From NCBI GenBank assembly GCA_013368445.1, contig JAACJO010000001.1, forward strand, positions 3,224,001-3,288,000: DNA of 64,000 nucleotides, in the 5' to 3' direction. The translations under genes were made by a program, and so were the position numbers. Shown here one piece after another: positions 1 through 10,992 of this stretch (the stretch's first letter is position 1; every line of letters starts with the position of its first letter). The notes under the pieces were generated by a model. It was not told where the DNA came from and searched no databases. It saw only the letters and a program-made list of their open reading frames with translations. The stretch comes from Leucocoprinus leucothites (Eukaryota > Basidiomycota > Agaricomycetes > Agaricales > Agaricaceae).

Positions 1-17
1 AACTCTGGAAAGAAATC

Positions 18-1869
18 TCATCCAGCAGCTTGTGTCCTCTCCAACATCTTATTAACCGCCACTCCACCCCTCCCTCCCACCCTAAGCATCCCGTTTCCAC
101 CCATACCCATTGTACCCATTCCATGCACATGCACATGTCCATGTCCAATTTGATGTCCTACCATTTGGTGCTGCCCGCCGATACCAATTCCACGATGTCC
201 AGATCCAGCACCAGCAGTTCCGCCCTGAGCAGCCACATCCACCACTCTCAACTCTCTCATCTTCATCAACAACCCCGACAAAAATGCAGGTGTAATTACC
301 GGTAGTATCGGTACCGGCGTTTCCATTCCTTCCGGACCACGTAGTCCTTCTTCTCCACCTCCATCATCTCGTGGTGATGTCCTATCGGTGATGGGTGTAT
401 CGGTGCTATGGGTTGAGATCGAGTTGACTGGAGTTGGTAGTGACATTGTTACTGGGTTAATTGTTGTGGTTGTTGCTGCCATATGAGCGGAGGAAGAGGA
501 GGCGGAGGGGTTGTGTAGATGCGAGTGCGGGTGTGAGTGGGGGCTAGAGTGGGATAGAGAGGGTGTTTTAGCTTCTGGGTGTGCATCTTCTTTGTATCGA
601 TCCCAGAGAGTGTAGAGGGAGATGATTTCTTGGGAGATGCTGCTGATGAGGGGGAGGGAGATGGTTAATTCGGAGAGGAATGTTATTGGATCTTGTGGTG
701 CTGGTGAGCTAGTGGTTGTAGAAGTGGAGGAGGAAGAGGACGTGTTGCGCGTTGAACGACGAGGTTTTTGGTGTTCGGGTTCGGTGGTTGCGGTGGTGGA
801 TGGAGAGGGGGAGGAAGAGGAGGAGAGGAGGGGTGTGATGAGGGTGCGAGTGGGGTTGTGTAGGATGAAGGTCAGGTAGATTGAGGAGATGGCGATTAGG
901 TGAGGGGGGTAGAGGAGGCAGATGTCGGAGCGATACGTGTCGTTAATTATGAACCTGCACAATAATATGAGAAAGACAGTTCCGCAATGTACCCCAAAAA
1001 TCTCGAACGCTCACCAAGCAGTCTGCAACGCCCCCGTCGAGAGCTCCAACTTACCCTCTCCAGTACCCCAATACCTCGGTCCTTCGTCCGCACCAATTCC
1101 TACCCCCAGATTCCCAGCACCAGAACTATGGTGACCGGTAGAGAATCCGGTGGATCCAAGTTCACCAGCCTCACCTTCTTCGGCAGGTGTAGCAGATGTA
1201 TCAAGCTCGGATTCCTTTTTGCACAAGGTGAGAAGAGTGCGATAGGGGTGAAAGACGGTTAGATCGCATTCGAGGTCATCGACGAGGTAGAATTCCATTT
1301 CTGCGAGTTTGGAATTGTCGGTGGGGAAGTTTTTGATACCGTACATGTCCTCTGAAGTAGAAATTCATGCTAATTGAGCTGAAATAGAGGAGATAGTATT
1401 GGGTATTAGACGCACGACTGAAGAGGGATCGGGCTTCCGATATGACAGTTTTAATGTGGACGGGGGATTCCTCTGCTTTTGCAGCGACGTAGCAGCATGC
1501 TGCGATGACGAGGAAAGGGTCTGTTTCGCAGTATGCGTTTTTGAGGTAGAACCGCCGAAAAAAGACTGTTGCGGTCGCGATAACGCGTTGTCTTAGACCG
1601 AGCTTCTTGCCTAGCTTCGTGATAACTGACAGGGTCGTAAGTATGGGAAGTTCTTGACAAATAGCCAGCGTACCATTGGCAAAGTAGATGGCAAAGTAAT
1701 CGAGGTAGATAGGATCGTCGACGTAGAGAAGATCAAGCACACGGGCCCTGCGGACAGTCGCACGATCGACAATCCAGCGTTTGCTGTTCAGACAAACATG
1801 AGAAATAATTGTGTAATTTTCCAGCAAAGTACTGAACTAGTGGGAGGATGCCCAGAAATCAGCGGCCAT
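18..1869 (-). CDS. SSN8: Cyclin C (Mediator CDK8-module cyclin, Ssn8/Srb11 type)
   Basis: Cyclin C pairs with CDK8 in the kinase module of Mediator and tunes RNA polymerase II transcription in the nucleus. Five exons read in frame: 1869-1838, 1783-1674, 1625-1416, 1351-1015 and 954-18, giving 541 residues. The start is set by the family N-terminus MAADFWASSHYKRW, which appears only when the first 54 nt intron is removed. The cyclin fold follows, with family-typical stretches such as YVDDPIYLDYFAIYFAN, VFFRRFYLKN and MEFYLVDDLECDL, and ends near residue 265. The second intron (48 nt) has no stop and is a multiple of three, so a plain ORF reads through it. The last 270 or so residues are a low-complexity tail rich in Ser, Thr, Pro, Gly and His, much longer than in most cyclin C proteins. 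Identity is very likely; the tail has no assigned role. Confidence 0.93.
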
Positions 1870-1993
1870 TTGAAGAGGAGAATGGCTCCGAACATGCCCG
1901 AGTGCGGACATAACCCATCACTCCTTCTCACGCAATTTCTCACATTCTCTCTCTCTCTGACCACCACCAGTCACTACAAAAAAATACCTAGCC
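1870..1993. promoter_or_regulatory. Shared divergent promoter of cyclin C and malate dehydrogenase
   Basis: Only 124 bp separate the two start codons, which point away from each other, so both genes must take promoter signals from this stretch or from inside each other. A pyrimidine tract with a CT dinucleotide run lies at about 1920-1965, just before the malate dehydrogenase start, and is typical of core promoters of strongly expressed fungal genes. I see no clear TATA box. Confidence 0.6.
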
Positions 1994-3264
1994 ATGCTCG
2001 CCCGTGCTGCCCTCCGCACCGTCGCCACGCCCTCGGCTCGTCTCTTCTCGTCCTCAGCTGCTCGCCAGACCAAGGTTGCTGTCCTTGGTGCAGGAGGAGG
2101 AATTGGTCAACCTCTGTCGTTGTTGCTCAAGAATGAACCTTTGGTGACTTCCTTGAGTCTCTACGATATCCGCGGTGCGCCTGGTGTTGCTGCAGATGTC
2201 AGCCACGTCGACACTGGTTCTGAGGTGCGTCTTTGCGCGATTTTACGTGGCAAATCTTGTTTACCGAGGCCCCTTTGACGCGTATTAGGTCACCGGTTAT
2301 GCTGCCGACCAGCTGGACCAGGCTCTTGAGGGTGTCGAGGTCGTTGTCATCCCTGCCGGTGTTCCCCGCAAGGTAAAGTCTCTGCCACCCACCGCATTAA
2401 ACTGTCAATTCATGACTCCTACTCCCTTTTTTTCCAGCCCGGTGTAAGTATCCCAAAATATCAATCTATTCCGAGTGATCCGCGTATTAATATACCTTTT
2501 TCGGACACAGATGACCCGTGACGATCTCTTCAACACCAACGCCTCCATCGTGCGTGACCTCGCTGCTGCAGTTGGACGTGTTTCTCCCTCCGCGCACATC
2601 CTTGTCATCTCCAACCCCGTCAACTCCACCGTCCCCATCGTCGCCGCCACCCTCGAAAAAGCCGGTGTCTTTGATCCCCGTCGCCTATTCGGTATCACCA
2701 CCCTCGATGTCGTCCGCGCTCAACGCTTCCTTGCTGGTCTCGTCGAGTCTGACCCCGCAAAGACACCAGTGACTGTTGTCGGTGGACACTCTGGTGCTAC
2801 GATCGTGCCCCTCCTTTCACAGAGTGCGTATGGGAAGGCCGTGACAGGCGAGAAGTATGAAAAGCTTGTACATAGGATTCAGTTTGGTGGTGATGAGGTT
2901 GTGAAAGCCAAGGATGGTGCCGGCTCTGCGACACTTTCGATGGCGTATGCTGGTGCTAGGTTTACGAGTGCGTTGTTGAAGGGTTTGAATGGCGAGAAGG
3001 GTGTCGTTACGCCGACGTTTGTCAAGAGCCCCTTGTTTGCTGACCAGGGCATTGATTTCTTCTCGTCGCCTGTTGAGCTCGGTGTAAGTGGTCATCTATT
3101 TTATGCTCTTATATGACCTTTGCTGATGTTGTGTGTCTTAGCCCAATGGTGTTGAGAAGATCCACCCTATTGGCCCCATCTCTGCTGAGGAAGAGAAGCT
3201 CCTTAAGGCTTGCTTGCCCGAGCTCAAGAAGAACATTGAGAAGGGAAAGGCTTTTGCTGCGTAA
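1994..3264 (+). CDS. MDH1: Malate dehydrogenase, mitochondrial (NAD-dependent)
   Basis: It interconverts malate and oxaloacetate with NAD in the mitochondrial matrix, as a TCA-cycle step and in redox shuttles. Five exons: 1994-2224, 2289-2372, 2438-2443, 2511-3083 and 3142-3264, giving 338 residues, the usual length. The first 24 residues are Arg/Ser/Ala-rich without acidic residues, as in a matrix-targeting peptide. The NAD-binding loop GAGGGIGQ sits at residues 32-39. The substrate arginines lie in VPRKPGMTRDD (Arg104, Arg110). The catalytic pair is Asp173 and His200 (GGHSGAT), and Arg176 is present. Exon 3 is only 6 nt and supplies the Pro-Gly of that active-site loop. It looks functional. 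A decayed relative of its 3' half lies near 17.55 kb. Confidence 0.97.
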
Positions 3265-3872
3265 TGGATTAGATAGCACTTTCTGCGCTTGGATATGTAG
3301 ATTGTATTCGAGTGTGGTTTTAATTCGATGTTTTATTTGATTTGTGGCTTGGATGCGGTGTGGACTGGAAGAGAGTGCGATGTAATCATGACACTAGAAG
3401 TGTTCCTTCACCGCTCCCTCACCTACGCATGGACACAACTATAGTTAAACATTAATATTTGAACATAAGTCGTAAGGGTAAGCGGTCTCGTCTCTAACAG
3501 AGTAAGAAGGGGTTTCAGGTGTCAACGTCACGCTATGTAGGGACTACTAAAACTCTGCTACGAGTTACAGATCGCTATCGATTTAGCTTTTTACCAACCG
3601 CGTCTGCCATATCTCTCGAGTCTTGAGTTTATTTTTACCGTGATAAAAATTTGTTAGGCAACTCTCGGCACTCTGGCTCCTGGTCCCTCCCTCCTCGGAG
3701 CTAGGCGCAGCTTTGGACAGTCCATATGGGCCTGCCATATCACCCGAGTAATAACGTCTTAGGTTGACACACAGCTAGGGCACTAGAGTTTAAGGCAACC
3801 AAGACAACGGACAGAGGGCGCAGGACGAAGCTCACCTAGTTCCTCCCTTGCTCGACCTCGCCTCATCCGAAC
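3265..3872. other. Intergenic: malate dehydrogenase 3' end and spacer
   Basis: The stretch holds the presumed 3' UTR of malate dehydrogenase and then non-coding sequence. The last 90 bp or so already belong to the duplicated segment shared with about 9.3 kb. I see no further gene. Confidence 0.5.
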
Positions 3873-5526
3873 TCAGATTGAGCTGATATCCAACACACTC
3901 GAATCCTCTCTTTTGCGCCGTCTGAATCTTAAAGGAATTGCGGCAGTGGCTGATTTTTCCGTCTGGCTGATTCCGGTGGTCGCAAAGTCGGCTGGCTCTC
4001 GCGCCAAAAATGCAACCCGATTGCAGAATGTGCATTGGATGACACCTTGTATCCTTGAACTTCTGTGTGAGTATCGGATTAAGGGGGGCTGGAAGAGATT
4101 ACTTACAATCCGAAAGGCAGGACTCCGATGTTCTGTCAAGGGGACAAGAATATTAGGTCAAGACTGTGTTTGATTATGGGACGATCCCTATACTTACGCG
4201 AAGATATAGAGTTCCGATAACATTTAGGATGGTCAGTCCTAGTATATAATGAGAGTCCATGTTGAATTCCGTGTCACACTGGCCGGGACGTACCCAGGGT
4301 GAAAATGTAATAGATAACCCCTGCGACAATTGATTAAGCATTACAAACTGTATGAAATCCGGAGGAGGAGCTATGTAACCCACCCATGTAGTGAATTCTG
4401 AAATACCATCGAGAGGCAGATTTCCGAGCTGCCACCATCATCATCATAGTCAAATTCGTAATATCAGCCATTGTCGTGCATCTGACCATCTCAAACTATT
4501 GAGTTTACCTTCAATGGCTCTGACCACCGTCAGCGAAGCAATTCCTAGAGAGGGTATTTGTGAAGGGATTTTTCGGCGGACAAGTATTATCTGACGCACC
4601 AGTTTCCGTAATGATAACTGACACAAAGGCGAGGCTCTCCCATGACCATCTTCCAATTACAGGGCTGATACAGATAAATTGAGGTGGGGACGCCGGGTTA
4701 GATATGCGAAGGTCTGGTGCCGTCGTTACCAAATCAGTTTTATTAAGTGGTATTGTTCGAAGGTAAGAGAGGTCCTTACAGCGCGAGTGGATGAGTGATT
4801 CAGCAAGGGCTGCGATTACGACGGGGAACTTCACACAAGCCATGATGAGGAAGAAGTAGAGAATCCGTCGGCTCAATTTCCACATGGCCCATGTTCGGAG
4901 TGCGAGAATCACTAGAAGATAGATGCGTCAGGAGCGGGGGTTTCGGCGGGTAGTTTCAGCCTAGGTATTGTACCTTCGCAAACTGTAATCGAGAAACCGA
5001 CCAAAACTGGCCCAGAATGTTCGTTTCAAATCGACGTTGTGGAAAGAATATGATGGTTTGCTCACCACAATTTGCAATGTCCCATCTCAGACAAGTCTAC
5101 ATTCAGGAGAATCATGAGGAACTGAGGCATATGCCCGAATAAGCCCAGCCCGTTAACATACCCGCTCGGACGACGCGATAAACCAATATTCTGTATAGTT
5201 GTTTATGTTGACAACGGCAGACGTGGGTTAAACTTTCTAGCTGCGACGTACCACCTATAATCGAAAAGGCGTGGATATAATGTGAATATCGGTTAACTAG
5301 GAATAAGGCCGTCCCGTAGGTGCCAAGACGTCGTTTCCAGACCAAGTTGATCTCCTGATCTAAAGTCGTTAGGTGGTCGTACAACTGCATTGAGTCTGAG
5401 ATCAAAGTTGCCTTTGCCTGTCATATTGCCTAATAAACTTACCAGGACTGTTCCTGCTGCGAGGCATATCATCCGAGATGGTACAACCCCTGCAAAGTAC
5501 CAAGGGTTGTCATGAATCGTATCCAT
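3873..5526 (-). CDS. DUF6533-type multi-pass membrane protein, copy A
   Basis: The family has seven or so membrane helices and is hugely expanded in mushrooms; its function is unknown. Recognisable pieces occur in family order along the minus strand. Exon 1 (5526 to about 5437) ends AAGTVL and splices over GTAAGT to LYDHLTTLDQEINLVWKRRL, the hallmark motif. Then come TCLRWDIANC, ILALRTWAMWKLSRRILYFF, WSWESLAFV, ILNVIGTLYLR and the last exon with QGVIQCTFCNRVAFLAREP, stop at 3873. The frame across the boundary before TCLRW is not settled, so intactness is unproven. It is one half of a duplicated segment with copy B. A TATATATAA lies about 115 nt upstream of the start. Family assignment is from memory of the motif. 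Confidence 0.72.
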
Positions 5527-6054
5527 TTCCGAGCGTGGATATCAGAGGCTGTCGGAGGAATGCGAGAGGACGGAACCTCTGAACTGAGCCCAGGAGGGAA
5601 GATGCGTCAAGAAGAACCCGACCGTTCACTCCGAGTCCTTGATGTTATATATAATTAATTGTTTGTTTGTGGCTATACATGAGTTTCGGTGGAGCCTCGC
5701 CAGCGTGGTTGGGATGATTCGAAGACAAAAGAAGTACTACACGTAATGCTATAATTAGGCATCAAGTTCTCGGTTTTTTTAGTCCACGATTAATTGATTG
5801 CAGTAGTAACAGGTGGCCATGCAAGCATCAATCGTTATCAGAATGGGGGAGCTCAATTAGCGCGTTCCGATCAGACAAGCCCCAGGTTACTTTCACAAGC
5901 TTCGGGACACTGAGGTGAGCTATGTATTCAACGTGAGTAAACTACAAATTGAATAGATAGGTAGACGATGAATCTTCTGCTGCGTTTTCCAAGGATCCCA
6001 TCAAGAAAATCCGCAGGCAGCGGAAAGAAGGCGAAGAGATGCCTATCACTTGTC
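5527..6054. other. Intergenic: upstream region of copy A
   Basis: It holds the copy A promoter, including an AT-rich TATA-like element around 5645-5660. About 150 bp at 5690-5830 also match the upstream region of copy B. The rest, down to the 3' end of the next gene, shows no gene. Confidence 0.5.
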
Positions 6055-7705
6055 TTATACGCTATGCGTAGTTCCGCTGTACATGAATCGTAGCGGTTGG
6101 CTTGCTACAGGTGTCCCCGAGGTGCCATTTTCAAGCGTCGTGCCATAATCACGTATGTTCAGGACTACGCGACAGGCTAAGGTTGAATGGACCACTCCTT
6201 CCATCCTGAGCAACGTTTGGTGAGTGAAGCGTCGGTATCCACTTGAGGACGTACAATACTGGGAGTAAGTAGTAGTCCTGAGTGAGTAACAATCAATCGA
6301 TAGCGTTTCAATGATCCGTTCGCACAATCAGGAGACCATTTGCATGCAACTTACGGGAAGTAGGAATATAATAAAGGTATTGAGCAACGATAGACCTCCA
6401 TGTTTTCAATTAGATAACCATCGGGATATGCGACAGATGGCTCCACATACTGAACAGGCAATCATAATATATGATGCCTAATATAATACTATGTCAGAAG
6501 TGCCAACTTTGTGCGCTGGCGTTCGAAACTCACCATCACCATAAACAATTCTCGAGAGCTGTGAGCCGTTCCCTAATTTAACTGCCATGAAAGAACACTG
6601 GTCAGATCAAAGCTACGACTCAAGTAGGAAATGGGATTAAGGGATTACAGATTTTGATCCCTCGAGTGACCATCAGGAGGAGATTCCCTGAAAAGCCGAA
6701 TGAATTGGTCAACGTTATTACTTACTCTCGATACCGAGGATTCACCATACCTGCATCGAGTGCCATGAGTAAAATATACGAGGCGGCCAAGATAGGTCTT
6801 CGACTTTCAAGAAGGCATCCTATGCCCAACTCTGGGAAAGACAATTCGTCTATTGTTTGTCTTACTGAATAATCGTAGTAAATTGTGGTTAAATAAATGG
6901 ATACTCTTACGGGTTGATCTTAGCCAGAGACCCACTAGGACGAGTATCGCCACGTGAATGAGAGCAATTAAGGGAAAGAAAAAGTAAGCTGCTTTTCTGT
7001 TGCTTCCAAGTGTAGCCCAGGTCCTGATTGTCAAGATTACTATAAATATTGACGTGAGTTGATGTAGCGTAATGAAATTTTTAGAACAGAGCTTTAAGAA
7101 TACCAACAGTCTGCACTTCCAAGACCGGCGGCAAACATCCCTGTGAAGTGTGCATCAATCACGGGGGGGAGACAACAGATAAACCAGAGCAGAAGACTTG
7201 AAGGCTACTTACAATTCACAATGGCATAGATTACCTGACACGTATCGGGGTCGAGACCTGAACCAAACTGATCTACAAGAGAACAGTCAAAGGAGACCGC
7301 TCAGAATTCAGAACACACCAGTAACTTACGGTAGAGCAGAATGGGGAGATATAGAAATGGAGCGTAGCGGACAAGCAAAAAGAGAACTTTTAGAGGACTA
7401 CAGCGAGCAGCCCAGATAAGCGAGATTTCCAGGCTCAGTAACTGAAGCCAATCCATAACCTAGGTCGACAGCAGCTCAGCATTTAACTTGCAATACTTGT
7501 TGCATGACTGAGCAACTCACCACAATAGTCGCGCTCGCCACTTTTGATGTGATATAGGAAGAGTAGTCGAGTGAGCGAATGACCGAATATCCTTTATTAT
7601 TATAAAAACACTAGGCTTACCCGCAAGGTTCTGTAGTGACAGTTCACTAAGTGTTGGACAGAGATAATGTGGCTCAGTGTGTTACGCACGTTCGCTTGTC
7701 GCCAT
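6055..7705 (-). CDS. DUF6533-type multi-pass membrane protein, copy C
   Basis: It is a second, more diverged subtype of the same membrane family. Pieces in order: start at 7705 (ATG GCG ACA AGC), KVASATIV near 7530, WLQLLSLEISLIWAARCS near 7440, DQFGSGLDPDTCQVIYAIVN near 7230, VILTIRTWATLGSNRKAAYF near 7030-6970, then the last exon with MEGVVHSTLACRVVLNIRDY and stop at 6055. An upstream ATG in the same frame at 7797 is possible. I prefer 7705 because the same start and a TATAAAA about 85 nt before it line up with copies E and F. No stop codon was seen in the recognised exons, so it may be functional. Not every exon junction was resolved. Confidence 0.7.
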
Positions 7706-9370
7706 ATCTCGATTCCTGTTATGAATGCCTGAGAGGCTCCAATCAAAAATACTTGGGTGGGCCGTTCCAAAAATTCATGGACCTTTTTATAATGCACTGG
7801 GTTCGGTATGGACTAGTGAAATAAACCATGTTCAATCCATCTGTGATGATCATTCAGGCTGAGACTGTTGACAATGCAGTGGAGAGCTCATAAGCCACTA
7901 ATCATTGATCAGACATGTATCTAGTACTCATCACTGCGCAGTTCCGGTATCAGTAGGTGCTGAGAAGTAATGGGTTTTTGGAAGAGCCTGATTTTCTCGT
8001 TATTTCAGAAAGACCTCTTATTTGAGGGGATTTGACAATACTGACTAGTGACAAGATGGTGGGATTGGCTCCCTATGCGATTTGCTCTCTTTACCCCAAT
8101 GATCACTATTATTCATCCAAGTGTTGCTGATGTTTTGCCGTGCTTTCACCCCTCCGATTACCTGAATGTTGTCAGCCAGTCATTTTTTTGGCTAGTAAGT
8201 GAGAAGCAATCCATCGTCACATAATTCACTGATACGAATCACACAAGCATCTGCAGATTTACTAATTGCTGGACTGTTCTCCCCGTGATGCAGGACTCAG
8301 AAGCGGACACTACATTGGCTTTGTGCCTTCCTTTTTGTCATTCTGTGCACCCACGAGAGTTGTTCCAACGGGTATTCCCACAAAGAAGAGTGAATCATAA
8401 TGGTGCCAAAAGCGTGGAGTGGCGTCCGCTGATCTGTTGGCTAGGATCATGAGTGACTTCAATCACAGGACATGAGTGTTTGAGAGCATTGATTACTCAC
8501 TAGACCGGGAACATAAGTTGGATTACTGTGAATCATTTACCCAGGGACAGCTGAAGTCTCTGAGGCTTGAATGAGCATTTGCAGCCTAAGGGACGCACAG
8601 AATCCTGGAAATGACAGCATAGTGGAGAAGGTCAGATTTTTAGGTATCTGGACCATAATCAATCTATGGATATATGTTACTCTCGCAAGGCTTGTTTGTG
8701 ATCCGAGCCTTTGGAGATACCTAGGCGATGCCAGGTGGGAGCTTGAGAATCAGACTATCTTGTATCATGATCGGCATTCTTGCAGCAAGTTTCAGTGTCG
8801 CATAAACAAAAAGCCAGTCTTCGGCGCTGAAATCCTTTCCTGCCCAGCAGTACATTCAACTAAGAGAATAACCCATGGAAGACAAGGGGCGCTAATGGGC
8901 TGCACTGAAGCATACACGACTGATTCTTGGGAAGCCTGACACTGGTAGGATGGGGTGCGCCGATGTATCCTCTCTCTCTTCTCAGATTTTACAGCTCAGC
9001 AATTCGGAGACCGATGAATAGCATTGGCCGGAACTTGATGATAAGCCATCATGATAATCCTAACCGCTCATCATATAATCGTTAGGATGGTCATACTAAT
9101 CAGCAGGTACCTATCTGGCTCATTGGTGCATAACGTCGGAGCCAATGGTGAACACCGTCACGGTGGTAAATTAGCATTATATTCGAAAGAACAATGACAA
9201 GGCCTTTCTCTGCTGAGATATCGAGATACAGACCTGTGTCACTTGAGCAACAACGCTGCCATGCGGTGGCACGCAGTTAGGACCACTATGGTTTAATAAA
9301 TCTAAGACAACGAACAGGGGATCAGCACGAGGCTCACCTATTTCCTCCTTGCTCGACCATCTCTCCACGC
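7706..9370. other. Intergenic with diverged repeat D1 (about 7990-8960)
   Basis: A TATAAAA box (minus strand, near 7790) belongs to copy C. The part from about 7990 to 8960 is recognisably related to 11260-12110 and, over a shorter piece, to 16780-17010. No convincing gene is seen in it on either strand. The plus-strand open frame 8571-8939 resembles no family I know and is not preserved in the other copies. Confidence 0.5.
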
Positions 9371-10992
9371 TCAGAAGTGTGAGTTGGTAGTATTCAACGC
9401 ACTTAAATCTAGCTCTTGGTGCCGTATGTCTCTTAAAGGAACTGCGACAAAGGCTGATTTTTCCGTCTGGTTAATCCAGGTGGTCGCAAGGTCGGCTGGC
9501 TCTCGCGCCAGAAACGCAACACGATTACAGAATGTCGATTGGATGACCCCTTGTAGCCTGTGACTTCCACATGATTATCAAGTTGGAACGAAACTGAAAA
9601 AGTTGTTTACATCCCAAATGGCAAGATTCCAACGTTCTGTCCAGTGAAAAGAATATTAGGTCAACCGTGTAGTGGACTATGAGGGGATCCCTGCTTACGC
9701 GAAGATATAGGGTTCCGATCACATTTAGGATGCTCAACCCTAAGTATTCGGTGGTTGGTGTCGAACCCCTTGTCACAATTGCGCGGACATACCCAGAGTG
9801 AAGAGGTAATAGATAACCCCTGGGATAATGCTTGGTTATTGCAAACTACACCTAATCTGAAGAGCTTGCAACTTACCCATGTAATGAATTCTGAAATACC
9901 ATCGAGAGGTAGATTTCCGAGCTATCATTGTCATCGGTCAAATTTGTGATATCAGTATTGTAATGCACCTGATCAGGTCAAAATATCGTATACCTTCGAT
10001 GGCTCTGACCACCGTCAGCGAAGCAATTCCTGGGAAATAATACTGAGATTCTTTAGTGGCCATGTATTATCCGACGCACCAGTTTCCCCAAAGATGATTG
10101 ACACAAAGGCGAGGCTCTCCCATGACCATCTTCCAATCACAGGGCTGATACAGACAAACTGAGCTGGGGAAGCCGGGTCAGATATGCGAAGGTCTGGTGC
10201 CGTCGTTGTCAAATCAGCTTTATTGATTGATATTGGAAAATAATATAAGGTCCTTACAGCGTGAGTGGATGAGTGATTCAGCAAGGGCTGCGATTACGAC
10301 GGGGAACTTCACACAAGCCATGATGAGGAAGAAGTAGAGAACCCGTCGGCTCAATTTCCACATGGCCCATGTTCGGAGTGCGAGAATCACTAGAAGATAG
10401 ATGCGTCAGGAGCGGGGGTTTCGGCGGGCAGTTTTAACCGGCATATTGTACCTTCGCAAACTGTAATCGAGAAACCGACCAAAACTGGCCCAGAATGTTC
10501 GTTTCAAATCGACGTTGAGGAAAGAATATGATGGTTTGCTCACCACAATTTGCAATGTCCCATCTCAGACAAGTCTGCATCCAGGAATTTCATGAGGATA
10601 TACCCGCATAAGCACAACCTGTTAACATACCCGTTCGGACAGCGCGATGAACCAAGATTCTGCATAGAGGTTGAGGTTGATGGTGGTGGATGTGGGCTGA
10701 ACTTTGTAGCTGCTACGTACCACTTATAATTGAAAAGGCGTGAATATAATGTATATATCGGTTAACCAGAAACAATGCCGTCCCGTAGGTGCCAAGGCGG
10801 CGCTTCCAGACCAAGTTGACCTCTTGATCTAAAGTGGTTAGGTGGTCGTACAACTGCATGAGTTTGAGATCAGTTTTCCTTGCCTATCGTACCGTCTTCG
10901 GAACATACCAGGACCGTTCCTGCTGCGAGGCATATCATCCGACACGGTACGATCCCTGAAAAGAACCAAGGGCTGTCATGGATCGCATCCAT
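9371..10992 (-). CDS. DUF6533-type multi-pass membrane protein, copy B
   Basis: It is a close paralogue of copy A, with the same exon order. Exon 1 starts at 10992 and again ends AAGTVL; a GTATGT donor leads to LYDHLTTLDQEVNLVWKRRL. The last exon carries LQGVIQSTFCNRVAFLAREP and stops at 9371. Large blocks, such as the exon around 10260-10380, are nearly identical to A at the DNA level. In copy A that exon reads MACVKFPVVIAALAESL. Other blocks are diverged by many substitutions and small indels. The two copies share upstream sequence for about 300 bp. The exon junction near 10590 is unresolved, as in A. Function unknown. Confidence 0.68.

Noticed and set aside
622..879. Plus-strand open frame rich in Val, Glu and Arg
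   Set aside because: It is the complement of the Ser/Thr/Pro-rich tail of cyclin C, whose minus-strand frame is continuous with a recognised gene.
2405..2701. Minus-strand open frame across the malate dehydrogenase exon
   Set aside because: It lies opposite a well-supported coding exon and has no family motif.
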